Shown here in pieces: positions 52,518-60,497 of a DNA stretch of 64,000 nt. The stretch covers positions 277,194 through 341,193 of the forward strand of contig ONMF01000001.1 in NCBI GenBank assembly GCA_900318865.1. The letters are read 5' to 3'. The notes beneath the pieces were generated by a model. The model saw only the letters and a list, made by a program, of their open reading frames with translations. It was not told where the DNA came from and did not search any database. This DNA is from an uncultured Prevotellaceae bacterium. Lineage in GTDB: Bacteria; Bacteroidota; Bacteroidia; Bacteroidales; Muribaculaceae. How positions within the stretch are numbered: the first letter of the stretch is position 1; the number at the start of each line of letters is the position of its first letter. The position numbers were made by a program, and so were the translations under genes.

Positions 52518-53375
52518 TCATTTAACCACCAGTAGCATCACGGCAGCAATGATAGCCACAAAGCCCACCCCGACGAGGGCGGTAAACGGCTCACCCCTAA
52601 CGGCAATGCCAAGCACCATGGCGGTGAGCGGCTCGAGCGCGCCCAGAATGGCCGAGAGCGTGCTGCCAATGCGCTTGAGCGAGAGCGTGAGCGTGATGTT
52701 GCTCACGGCTGTGGGTATCAATCCCAGCAAAAACAGCCATATCCACACCGATGCCGACGGGGCCGGCTGCAATCCACCGATACACATGGCATAAAGTGCC
52801 ATGTACACCGTGCTCATAAGGAACACATAGAAGGTGAGCTTGCTGCTGTCCATCCTGCGAATGCTCATGTGCGGAATCAGCACCAGATAGATGGCATAGG
52901 TGAGACCGGCAAGCAACTCAAGCACAATACCCACGGCAGCTATCGTGCCGCTGGTACCCTCCAGCGCCATCACACCCAGCACTGCCAAGGCAATGGCAAG
53001 GATGGTGCGCCACCCTATTTTCTCCTTGAATACCAGGAACATGATGATGGGGGTGAAAATGGGATAGCTGAACTGGATGGTGGTGGCAATGCCGCTGGGC
53101 ATGAACTCGTAGCCATGAATCATGGTCACTGCCGATGCATCATAGAGCAGCGCAAGGATGGAAATCTGTCCAAACTCCTTGAGGTTGATGCGGACATTCT
53201 GCCCGCACACCACTGCCATCAGCAGAAGGCACACGGTGCTGATGATGAAACGGTAGGTCAGCATCGACCCCACATTCATTCCTGCTTCCAGAATAGGCAA
53301 TGAGAAGAATGGTATCGTGCCGAATGTGCACGATGAGATGAGCGCGAATATAAAGCCTTGTTGCTTGGTTTTCAT
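52518..53375 (-). CDS. EamA/DMT-family transporter
   Basis: A protein of 285 residues with about ten transmembrane helices arranged as two EamA repeats (N-half with LISSCTFGTIPFFSLPILEAG, C-half with SNITLTLSLKRIGSTLSAIL and a LEPLTAMVLGIAVRGEPFT signature). The family exports metabolites or amino acids; the substrate is unknown. It lies between tonB (terminator at 53449-53493) and the small membrane protein gene, on the same strand but with its own -7 box, so it appears to be an independent unit within the TonB cluster. Confidence 0.88.
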   Translation of the reverse strand: MKTKQQGFIFALISSCTFGTIPFFSLPILEAGMNVGSMLTYRFIISTVCLLLMAVVCGQNVRINLKEFGQISILALLYDASAVTMIHGYEFMPSGIATTIQFSYPIFTPIIMFLVFKEKIGWRTILAIALAVLGVMALEGTSGTIAAVGIVLELLAGLTYAIYLVLIPHMSIRRMDSSKLTFYVFLMSTVYMALYAMCIGGLQPAPSASVWIWLFLLGLIPTAVSNITLTLSLKRIGSTLSAILGALEPLTAMVLGIAVRGEPFTALVGVGFVAIIAAVMLLVVK

Positions 53376-53394
53376 TCAATTGGTTTTAGTAGGA

Positions 53395-53402
53395 CAAAGG
53401 TA
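53395..53402 (-). promoter_or_regulatory. -7 box of the EamA transporter gene
   Basis: TACCTTTG on the bottom strand, 19 bp before the start codon at 53375. Confidence 0.5.
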
Positions 53403-53448
53403 AGGCTTTTTTGGCAAACGAACAAATGAAAGGCGAACAAAGCCCCCT

Positions 53449-53493
53449 ATTAAACAAGGAAGCCGGGCCGGTTGATTCGGCTCGACTTCCTTG
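53449..53493 (-). terminator. Terminator after tonB
   Basis: On the bottom strand CAAGGAAGTCGAGCCG pairs with CGGCCCGGCTTCCTTG with few mismatches, followed by TTTAAT. It separates the tonB operon from the EamA gene. Confidence 0.85.
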
Positions 53494-53548
53494 TGAATGT
53501 AGTGTCGTAGCATGGTGGCACCGCAGTGCCGCATGCCATCAGGCTCGA

Positions 53549-54412
53549 TTAGTTGGCTCCCTGGAGCTTGAAGGTGACAGGCAGCGTGTACCACACCGAC
53601 ACCGGCTGGCCGTTCTGACGACCGGGCACGAAGTTGGGCAGCGATTTGCACACGCGCACAGCCTCACGGTCAAGGTCTTTATCGACCGAGCGAACGACTT
53701 TCACCTCGCCCACCTTACCGGTCTTGGTGACCACGAACTGGACCACCACCTTACCTTGCACGTTGTTCTCGGCAGCCATGGTGGGATACTGGATGTGCGA
53801 GCTCAGATACTTCATGAGCGCGGCATCACCACCGGGGAAAGTAGGCATCTGCTCCACCGAGCGGAACACCTCTTCCTTGACTTCCTTCACAGGCTCCTTC
53901 TTTTCGACCACGACCTCTTCCTTGAGGGTGCGAGTCACGTTACGGTCCTCGGTACCCTTGTCGTTATCCTTCTGACCGAAGGCGGTCTCGGTCTCCTTGA
54001 GCTCATCCTGGGTCTTAATCTCGTCCTCGGCTTTCACCTTCTCATCTTCGACGATGCGGAGCTCGGTCACCTTCACGGTGTTGAGCACCTCCTCGGGCAG
54101 CACTTCGGGCTTGGGTTGCTCCAAGCGCTCTTGCTGCTCCTCTTCGGGCTCTTCGTTTTCTCCCATGTCGATGAGCACCTCTTCTTGCTCGGCCTGCTCG
54201 GCCAGACGGCGCTCGGCCAGATACTCATTAAACTTGGCAATAGAGATGGCGGCAGCCACAGCAATAATGGCACCGATGATGGTGTAAAGCACGGCTTTGT
54301 TGTGACGTTGTGTGGAACTGGTACGCAATTCATAAGCACCGAAGTCCTTATTCTTGCCCTCAAACACAAGGTCGCACCATTCTCTTGATGAAAGATCTAC
54401 ATCTTTTGGCAT
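53549..54412 (-). CDS. tonB: Energy transducer TonB
   Basis: A protein of 287 residues. A ~40-residue cytoplasmic N-terminus (FGAYELRTSSTQRHNKAVL) precedes one transmembrane helix (~41-60: YTIIGAIIAVAAAISIA). A long periplasmic spacer unusually rich in Glu/Lys with little proline follows, then the C-terminal TonB domain (MPTFPGGDAALMKYLSSHIQYP; VVVQFVVTKTGKVGEVKVVRS; NFVPGRQNGQPVSVWYTLPV). It couples the ExbB/ExbD proton channel to outer-membrane TonB-dependent transporters. It is encoded last in exbB-exbD-exbD-tonB (47-bp gap from exbD). Confidence 0.95.
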   Translation of the reverse strand: MPKDVDLSSREWCDLVFEGKNKDFGAYELRTSSTQRHNKAVLYTIIGAIIAVAAAISIAKFNEYLAERRLAEQAEQEEVLIDMGENEEPEEEQQERLEQPKPEVLPEEVLNTVKVTELRIVEDEKVKAEDEIKTQDELKETETAFGQKDNDKGTEDRNVTRTLKEEVVVEKKEPVKEVKEEVFRSVEQMPTFPGGDAALMKYLSSHIQYPTMAAENNVQGKVVVQFVVTKTGKVGEVKVVRSVDKDLDREAVRVCKSLPNFVPGRQNGQPVSVWYTLPVTFKLQGAN

Positions 54413-54459
54413 AACTTTAATCTTTTAGAGAGTTAAACAATATAAATCATTTCACCACA

Positions 54460-55164
54460 TTATTTCTGGACGGTTTCTTGACCCTGCAGCAAGATCATCA
54501 TGGCCGAGTCAACCTGGTTGATGCGGTCAATCTGATAACGGCTGATGCTGTTGATTTGCATCTCGTCGAGCACGCTCACCACGTGAGCATAACTTGCGTT
54601 GGGTGTGGCCTTAATGATAACAACCGGACGCTTCAGCGTGGAGTCGTTGCGAATCTCTTTAGCTTTGACTTGGTAGATAGAGTCGTTCTTCTCCTCATTG
54701 TTCGAGAATTTCATCTCCTTCCAGTCTTTCTTGAGTTCCTCAATCTTCTTCACAACGTCCTTGTTGCGCTCACGCAAAATTTCTCGCACAGCGGGCAGAG
54801 CACCTCCGGTCTTGTTGCCGAACTCGATTTGTTTCATCGGGTTGGCTGTGGCCAAGTTCTTAAGTTCCTCGCCCGTGGGAGGCATACCATCAAAGTAGTA
54901 GAGCATTCCCTCGTCGGGACGTGCCAGCCCCTTGTCGTCGAGCTTGCCGTCGATGATGATGGTCACAGCCTCACTCTGCTTCACCTTGTTCTGCTGCTCT
55001 TGCTCCACTTTCTCGTTGGTAGGCAGGGCAATCTGCAGCGTCTGGCTCTTGATCATGGTCGTACACAGCATGAAGAAGGTGATCAGAAGCATGTTCATAT
55101 CCACCATGGGGGTGAAGTCGATACGGGTGTCGAACTTCTTTTGACGACTTAAATTCTTTGCCAT
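54460..55164 (-). CDS. exbD: ExbD/TolR biopolymer transport protein, paralogue 2
   Basis: A protein of 234 residues with a short cytoplasmic N-terminus (RIDFTPMVDMNMLLITFFML), in which the conserved channel aspartate (PMVDMNML) lies in the single transmembrane helix. A periplasmic domain with long insertions follows, plus a C-terminal YAHVVSVLDEMQINSISRYQ segment. It forms the proton channel with ExbB. It is 3 bp downstream of the other exbD, implying coupling. The two copies differ considerably, so a heteromeric channel is plausible. Confidence 0.92.
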   Translation of the reverse strand: MAKNLSRQKKFDTRIDFTPMVDMNMLLITFFMLCTTMIKSQTLQIALPTNEKVEQEQQNKVKQSEAVTIIIDGKLDDKGLARPDEGMLYYFDGMPPTGEELKNLATANPMKQIEFGNKTGGALPAVREILRERNKDVVKKIEELKKDWKEMKFSNNEEKNDSIYQVKAKEIRNDSTLKRPVVIIKATPNASYAHVVSVLDEMQINSISRYQIDRINQVDSAMMILLQGQETVQK

Positions 55165-55167
55165 ATC

Positions 55168-55857
55168 TTATTCCTCCTCCGCTTTAAGGGCCGTCATCAG
55201 ACTGAATTTGTTCATCTTCATCGTCTGAAGGTTGTCCATGACCACATTCACAACACTGTAGGGAGTGGACTGGTCGGCCTTGATTGAAATGCCTCTACCT
55301 TTCACCATGGCCTGCTGCAGCTCTTCGTTCATGCTGTTGTAGGCCGCGCGAATCCACATTTGGAATTCGTTGGGATTGTTTGGATCTTCATTCATGTTGA
55401 TGGGTATACCGGCTTTCTCAAGCGCTTTGTCGCGCTCGTCGGTTGGCATATCCAGCCATTTTGCCATCTGGCTCATCGGCACACCGAATGCGTTTTGTTT
55501 CGAGAACGCGTCGATTTGCTTGTTGGTGAACTTGACGGGGTTCGACGGATGAGCCTTATTGTATTCGGCTGCCATGTTCTTCAGCAGGTCGGCGCGCACG
55601 GTCTCACTCTTGAAAGTGGAGTCCTTGCTACCGAGCACCTCGAGGAACACTCTGCCCTCTGGGCTCACGAGCACCGAAAGCAAGTTGGCATCGGGCACTT
55701 TCTCCTCGCTCACCGAGGGAGGAGTAATCACCGTCACCGGCTCCTTCTGCAGGAAGGTTGAGGTCAACATGAAGAAAGTCAACAAAAGCACAGTCACATC
55801 CGACATGGCGGTCATGTCGATGCGCGTTTCTTTTTTCTTGATTTTGACTTTTCCCAT
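55168..55857 (-). CDS. exbD: ExbD/TolR biopolymer transport protein, paralogue 1
   Basis: A protein of 229 residues: RIDMTAMSDVTVLLLTFFML at the membrane helix with the channel aspartate (MSDVTVL), then a periplasmic domain ending TPYSVVNVVMDNLQTMKMNKFSLMTAL. It sits 68 bp downstream of exbB and 3 bp upstream of the second exbD. Together with ExbB it converts the proton gradient into motion of TonB. Confidence 0.92.
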   Translation of the reverse strand: MGKVKIKKKETRIDMTAMSDVTVLLLTFFMLTSTFLQKEPVTVITPPSVSEEKVPDANLLSVLVSPEGRVFLEVLGSKDSTFKSETVRADLLKNMAAEYNKAHPSNPVKFTNKQIDAFSKQNAFGVPMSQMAKWLDMPTDERDKALEKAGIPINMNEDPNNPNEFQMWIRAAYNSMNEELQQAMVKGRGISIKADQSTPYSVVNVVMDNLQTMKMNKFSLMTALKAEEE

Positions 55858-55925
55858 ATTTGTTTACAACTTATTTTGAAGTGTTTCTTGAAAAATGGTT
55901 AATTTTCTTGTTGCTATTCAATCGA

Positions 55926-56774
55926 TTAGTGAGTAGCAGCAAACGTAGAAACGATGGAGAAACCAAGCTCGTCGATAGCATAGGTCATGTTATCGATCTT
56001 GTTGGTGTAGAAGTTGTAAGCAATAAGGGCGAGAGCAGCTGTTGCGATACCGAAAGCGGTGTTCACAAGAGCCTCCGAGATACCGGTCGACAGCTCGGTC
56101 GAGTCGGGAGCACCCGAAGCAGCCAGAGCTTGGAACGACTTGATCATACCGAGCACAGTTCCCAGAAGTCCGATAAGGGTACCCAGCGTGGTCAGCGTAG
56201 CAACGATAGGCAGGTTCTGTTGCAGAGAGGGCATCTCCAGAGCGGTGGCCTCTTCCAGTGTTTGCTGGATGCTGGTCAGCTTCTGCTCTTTCTCAAGAAC
56301 GGTGTCCTTGTCCATCTCTTTGTACTTCTGCAGGGTTGCGTACACAACTGCACCCACAGTACCTTTTTGCTTCTTGCAAAGTTCCTCGGCTTTGGCGATG
56401 TCCTTGGCACGGAGGGCGTCCTTCACATTCTCCACAAATTTGGTGATGTTACCACTGCCTTTGGCCTTGGCAAGAGCAATCCAGCGCTCCACGGTAAGAA
56501 CAATCACAGTGAGGAGACAGGTCAACAGCACAGGCACGATGATACCACCCTTGTAGACCGTTCCGAGCAAGTTCAAAGGTGCGTTGGCATTGTTGCCATC
56601 TTTGAAGTTGCCTCCGTAACCGAAGACGAACAAGTAGATACACACTGCGAGGATGAAGCATACAAGAATCACGATCGACGCGCTCTTGATACCACCAACG
56701 TTGCTGCTAACGCCTTTGTCGGCTTTCTTAGCGGGAGCCTGTTGAGGCTTCTGGATGTTTGTTTGTTCAGCCAT
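55926..56774 (-). CDS. exbB: MotA/TolQ/ExbB proton channel protein
   Basis: A protein of 282 residues. A polar N-terminus (~1-28, rich in Gln/Pro/Lys) is followed by an N-terminal membrane helix pair (~29-50 and ~77-97) and the MotA_ExbB domain with the last two helices (LPIVATLTTLGTLIGLLGTVLGMIKSF near 170; VNTAFGIATAALALIAYNFY near 230). This four-helix layout is longer than E. coli ExbB. It is the first gene of the exbB-exbD-exbD-tonB operon, transcribed from a promoter ~150 bp upstream. Confidence 0.93.
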   Translation of the reverse strand: MAEQTNIQKPQQAPAKKADKGVSSNVGGIKSASIVILVCFILAVCIYLFVFGYGGNFKDGNNANAPLNLLGTVYKGGIIVPVLLTCLLTVIVLTVERWIALAKAKGSGNITKFVENVKDALRAKDIAKAEELCKKQKGTVGAVVYATLQKYKEMDKDTVLEKEQKLTSIQQTLEEATALEMPSLQQNLPIVATLTTLGTLIGLLGTVLGMIKSFQALAASGAPDSTELSTGISEALVNTAFGIATAALALIAYNFYTNKIDNMTYAIDELGFSIVSTFAATH

Positions 56775-56922
56775 AATTTTGCTAAAAATTAAAGTTGTTT
56801 GAAAAATTGATTAGTTAAAAAATAGTTATTAAAGTTGTTAAAGTTTTGTCACACAATTTTTTCGGCTAAGGCTACCGAGGCTTTCATGCACACCCGGCCA
56901 CACTTTGCTCAGAAAATTAACG

Positions 56923-56953
56923 CAAATTTATGACTTTTATTTCAAAACCGCAA
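56923..56953 (-). promoter_or_regulatory. Promoter of the exbB-exbD-exbD-tonB operon
   Basis: On the bottom strand TTG (56951-56953), 20 bp, TAAATTTG (56923-56930). This predicts a leader of roughly 145 nt before exbB. The rest of the 56775-57178 gap contains only the terminator at 57068-57105. Confidence 0.6.
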
Positions 56954-57067
56954 CGGTCATGACATTTTTTTTCAAAGTTTTTCAATCTGGTCTTTTCTCG
57001 TAAAAATTCTACCGATTGAGCGATGCCAGCATTATCGTCGGCCACACATAGAGATAGAGTTCATGTA

Positions 57068-57105
57068 AAAAAGACCGCGACAACTTACCGGTTACCGTGG
57101 TCTTT
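57068..57105 (-). terminator. Terminator after the unknown lipoprotein gene
   Basis: On the bottom strand AAAGACCACG pairs with CGCGGTCTTT (one G-U), with inner pairing AAC/GTT, followed by TTTTT. It lies 74 bp past the lipoprotein stop. Confidence 0.85.
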
Positions 57106-57178
57106 CGCTGTTTTTCTACTCAAATCGGTCATTTGGGGCCAATCAAGTAGTTTTCTATTCTATTGTGTTGAACAATTG

Positions 57179-57871
57179 TTACTCTTTATTTTTGAAGGCT
57201 TCTTTATTGGCTTTGATTTGTTCCTCGGCCTGCTTGTAGGCTTCGCTCTCCTTGTCAATCACTACAGCCTTTTGCAGGCGGGCCCAGCGTGCGGCATCGT
57301 AATCCTTTACAGCTATATACATATCGAAACGCAAGCGCTTACCCGCCTTGATCGGGTAGTCGGAGAAACTCACATTATCAATATAAATGGCATTGCCGTC
57401 GGCATCATATGCCACGACCACATAGTTCATCACCTTACAAGTCTCATTGGTGGCGCCGTCTAAAAACACAGCTGAGCCTGAAGCATTGCGTTTATCGTCG
57501 AGCGTTAGGTTCTTTTCCATCTTAAGTGGCAGCCCGTCGGCTATCTCCGTTGGGATTTCCTTACCTTCCAGTGTCTTCTCCACAGCAGGCAATGTCACTT
57601 TTTTAAACTTTGTTGTGTTGCCTTGGCCGATGTAGTCACTCCAGAACTCTGTAGCCTTTTCCTTGTCGGTTTGCTTCAGTTCTTCGTATTTTGCAGCAGC
57701 AGCTGCTTCGGCGGCCTCATAATCAGCCACGACCTTAGGCAGTTCACCAAGTATTCCGTCAGTCGGCAGAGATGTGGTTTCTGCGGTTGCGCCACCGCCG
57801 CTGCCGCATGCGGTCAGCATACCTGCCACCAACGCAATGGCACCAGCAATCAATAGATGTTTCTTTTTCAT
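57179..57871 (-). CDS. Lipoprotein of unknown function
   Basis: A protein of 230 residues. The signal (MKKKHLLIAGAIALVAGMLTAC) ends in a lipobox cysteine at residue 22 followed by Gly/Ser, the flexible-linker pattern of exported lipoproteins. An Ala/Glu/Lys-rich helix (~45-75) follows, then a mixed beta region (VMNYVVVAYDADGNAIYIDNVSF, residues ~148-170) and a charged C-terminal helix (ESEAYKQAEEQIKANKEAF). I do not recognise a family. It is monocistronic with its own promoter and terminator. Confidence 0.75.
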   Translation of the reverse strand: MKKKHLLIAGAIALVAGMLTACGSGGGATAETTSLPTDGILGELPKVVADYEAAEAAAAAKYEELKQTDKEKATEFWSDYIGQGNTTKFKKVTLPAVEKTLEGKEIPTEIADGLPLKMEKNLTLDDKRNASGSAVFLDGATNETCKVMNYVVVAYDADGNAIYIDNVSFSDYPIKAGKRLRFDMYIAVKDYDAARWARLQKAVVIDKESEAYKQAEEQIKANKEAFKNKE

Positions 57872-57916
57872 AATATCATATAAGCAGTTAATAATAAGGA
57901 AAATATTCTCTCACAG

Positions 57917-57947
57917 CAAAAGTACGTTTTTTAGTGTTGCTTACCAA
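57917..57947 (-). promoter_or_regulatory. Promoter of the unknown lipoprotein gene
   Basis: On the bottom strand TTG (57945-57947), 20 bp, TACTTTTG (57917-57924), 45 bp before the start codon. The stretch 57948-58119 shows no gene. Confidence 0.6.
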
Positions 57948-58119
57948 TTCTCAATGCTTCATACAGTAAAAAATTTATTGCAAATCGTAAAAACTTTTCT
58001 TTTACTCCAAATAAGCCACCACATGTACAGGACTGATACCGGTTATCAATCATACTTGTCCATCCGACGGCCTGTGCTCCCGGCACGAGGCTGCAGTTCA
58101 AAGGCAAGTTTTGGTTTTC

Positions 58120-58234
58120 ACTCCACTTGCACTAATTTTGCCATAAAACGGCGAAATTAAGCTGCGTCGAGGCATAAAAATGAAAAAACAAGGTTTTTCA
58201 TTTTGTTCTGCACTCGGTTTGCACTAATTTTGCC
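58120..58234 (+). repeat. Repeated promoter-hairpin module, copy 4 (upstream of cdsA)
   Basis: It holds a distal CACTTGCACTAATTTTGCC (-7 at 58133-58140), the block GAAATTAAGCTGCGTCGAGG, and a hairpin with arms AAAATGAAAAA and TTTTTCATTTT. The proximal TTTTG-19 bp-TAATTTTG follows (-7 at 58225-58232), 17 bp before the cdsA start. The -7 boxes are 92 bp apart. Confidence 0.85.
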
Positions 58235-58249
58235 AAAAAATTGTGAAGA

Positions 58250-59089
58250 ATGAAGAATTTCTTACTTCGAACCCTTTCGGGCGCTGTTTATGTTGCGCTC
58301 ATCGTGTCGGCCATCATCTTGCTCGACAATTCGCCGGTGGCCTTTCTTTGTGTATTCGGGCTGTTCACTGCCTTAGGCATCAACGAAATGCTTCGCCTGG
58401 ACGGCAGGCAGGACACCGAGTCGTGGCTCGTGATGGGCGTCGACATGCTGGGAGGCGTGGCTTTGTTTGTCTCGTTTTATTTGCTCAACCAGTCCACGCT
58501 CCGCAGCAGCATGTGGCTTCTGCCTTTCGCCGTCTATATCGTGCTTCGCTTTGTCATCCAGCTCTACCGTCCGCGTCAGAATGCCCTTCACAGCCTGGAA
58601 CGCTCACTTTTCTCGGTTGCCTATGTGGCCTTCCCCATCGCATTGCTCAACAACATCATCCAAATCACTGCGCCGCGCATCCTGCTGGCAGTGTTCATCT
58701 TTATTTGGATTAACGACACCGGAGCATTTCTGGTGGGATGCACACTGGGAAAGCATCGTCTTTTTGAGCGCATATCACCCAAGAAATCGTGGGAAGGCTT
58801 TTTCGGCGGACTTGTGGCTTGTGTGGGGGCTGCTTTTGCCTTCGACCGTTGGTGCAACGAATTCTTCGAAGTACCTGAATTAGGAATTTGGGTTGGACTG
58901 AGTGTGGTGGTATGCCTTGCAGCCACGATGGGCGACCTGGTGGAGTCTCTTATCAAGCGCACCGTCGGCGTGAAAGACTCCGGCAAACTCATCCCTGGCC
59001 ACGGTGGCCTTCTGGACCGCATCGACAGCTTGCTGCTGGTGTCGCCGGCCGTGCTCATCTACCTCATCATCATGGCTTACAACCCTTGA
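58250..59089 (+). CDS. cdsA: Phosphatidate cytidylyltransferase
   Basis: A protein of 279 residues with about eight membrane helices. It carries the CdsA signature at the C-terminus, SLIKRTVGVKDSGKLIPGHG followed by GLLDRID, with the metal-binding aspartates. It makes CDP-diacylglycerol from phosphatidic acid and CTP, the entry to phospholipid synthesis, in the inner membrane. The start at 58250 (MKNFLLRTLSGAVYVALI) is clear; an ATG 7 bp upstream is in another frame. It is transcribed from the repeated promoter module and followed 4 bp later by the lytic transglycosylase gene. Confidence 0.95.
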   Translation: MKNFLLRTLSGAVYVALIVSAIILLDNSPVAFLCVFGLFTALGINEMLRLDGRQDTESWLVMGVDMLGGVALFVSFYLLNQSTLRSSMWLLPFAVYIVLRFVIQLYRPRQNALHSLERSLFSVAYVAFPIALLNNIIQITAPRILLAVFIFIWINDTGAFLVGCTLGKHRLFERISPKKSWEGFFGGLVACVGAAFAFDRWCNEFFEVPELGIWVGLSVVVCLAATMGDLVESLIKRTVGVKDSGKLIPGHGGLLDRIDSLLLVSPAVLIYLIIMAYNP

Positions 59090-59093
59090 CCGC

Positions 59094-60497
59094 ATGAAGC
59101 GCCTGCCTGTCATCATAGCGTCGCTGTTGTCGGCAGCCGGCATGTGGATGGGGTGCGCCGGCGGGCATTCCAATCTGTCCCGGCATCCCCTGCCCGACAC
59201 GTTGGTGGTAGGAACCGTCTACAGTCCCACCAGTTTCTTCATCATGCGTGGTGACACCATGGGCTACGACTATGACCGTATCTGCGACTTTGCCCGTTCA
59301 CGAGGCATCGGGCTGAAATTTGTGGTGGCCCGCAGCCTCACGGCGCTCGTCGACTCCCTGCGGCACCACCATGTCGACCTTGTGGCATGCGAGATTCCCA
59401 TCACTGCCGAATATCGGCAGCTGGTGCTCAGCTGCGGAGCCGTCAATGAAACGCACCAGGTGCTCATCCAGCATGCCGGCGACTCCATCGTGACCGACGT
59501 CACGCAGCTTGTGGGCCGCGACGTCTATGTGGAGCGCGGCACAAAGTACGAATCGCGCCTGCGCAATCTCGACAGCGAACTGGGTGGCGGCATTCGCATC
59601 CACCCCATCGGCGGCGACACGCTCATGCCCGAGGACCTCATCGCCATGGTGCAAAACCGCCAGCTGCCGCTCACCATCGTCGACAGTGACATCGCCATGT
59701 TTAACCACACCTATTACGACAGCATCGACATCGGGCTGAAAGTGAGCTTTCCGCAGCGCTCATCATGGGCTGTGAGAATTGAAGACCAATGGCTGGCCGA
59801 CAGCATCAACGCATGGAGCAGCAGCGGTAATGCGCAAGCCTACTCCAAAACGGCACTGCGGCGATATTTCGAGTTGAGCAAGGGCCTGCAGCACACCGAC
59901 ACCGCCATGCGCCGCACAGTGCCGCCGGGCGACATATCACCCTACGACGACTTGTTTAAGAAATATAGCCCGCAGCTGGGATGGGACTGGCGCTTGCTTG
60001 CGGCTATCGCTTATACCGAATCGAATTTCGACCCCGAAGTCGTGTCGTGGGCCGGCGCGCGTGGCATCATGCAGCTCATGCCGAGCACTGCTGCCGGCTA
60101 CGGACTCGACATGGAGCACATCACCGACCCCGAGCAAAATGTGCGCGTGGCTGTGCTCACACTCATCGACATCGAGAAAATGCTGGCTCAGCGCATCGTC
60201 AACCCCGACGAGCGAATCAAGTTTATCGTGGCATCCTACAATGCCGGTGTGGGGCACGTGCTCGACGCGATTGAGCTGGCACGGAAATACGACAAAGACC
60301 CCAATCTGTGGAACGGCAATGTGGAGGAGGCCATCCTGTGGAAGGCCAATCCGCAGTATTACAATGACTCGGTGTGCCATTACGGCTACTTCCGAGGGCG
60401 CCAAACCGTGGCCTATGTGGCCGAAGTGGAACAGCATTACCTATTTTATAAGAATAAATACAACAAATCCAATCAAACCGACAAGAAGCAACGATGA
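59094..60497 (+). CDS. mltF: MltF-type membrane-bound lytic murein transglycosylase (lipoprotein)
   Basis: A protein of 467 residues. The signal ends MWMGC-A, giving a lipid-anchored cysteine near residue 20. A periplasmic SBP_bac_3-like domain (~37-265: LVVGTVYSPTSFFIMRGDTM, GYDYDRICDFARSRGI) is followed by a family 1 SLT domain with catalytic Glu in IAYTESNFDPEVVSWAGARG and the IMQLMPSTA and VASYNAGVGHV motifs. This two-domain order is that of MltF: the first domain senses or binds and the second cleaves glycan strands to 1,6-anhydro products. The start at 59094 (MKRLPVII) lies 4 bp after cdsA; the frame stays open inside cdsA but is not used. It overlaps the DUF3332 gene by 4 nt. Confidence 0.92.
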   Translation: MKRLPVIIASLLSAAGMWMGCAGGHSNLSRHPLPDTLVVGTVYSPTSFFIMRGDTMGYDYDRICDFARSRGIGLKFVVARSLTALVDSLRHHHVDLVACEIPITAEYRQLVLSCGAVNETHQVLIQHAGDSIVTDVTQLVGRDVYVERGTKYESRLRNLDSELGGGIRIHPIGGDTLMPEDLIAMVQNRQLPLTIVDSDIAMFNHTYYDSIDIGLKVSFPQRSSWAVRIEDQWLADSINAWSSSGNAQAYSKTALRRYFELSKGLQHTDTAMRRTVPPGDISPYDDLFKKYSPQLGWDWRLLAAIAYTESNFDPEVVSWAGARGIMQLMPSTAAGYGLDMEHITDPEQNVRVAVLTLIDIEKMLAQRIVNPDERIKFIVASYNAGVGHVLDAIELARKYDKDPNLWNGNVEEAILWKANPQYYNDSVCHYGYFRGRQTVAYVAEVEQHYLFYKNKYNKSNQTDKKQR

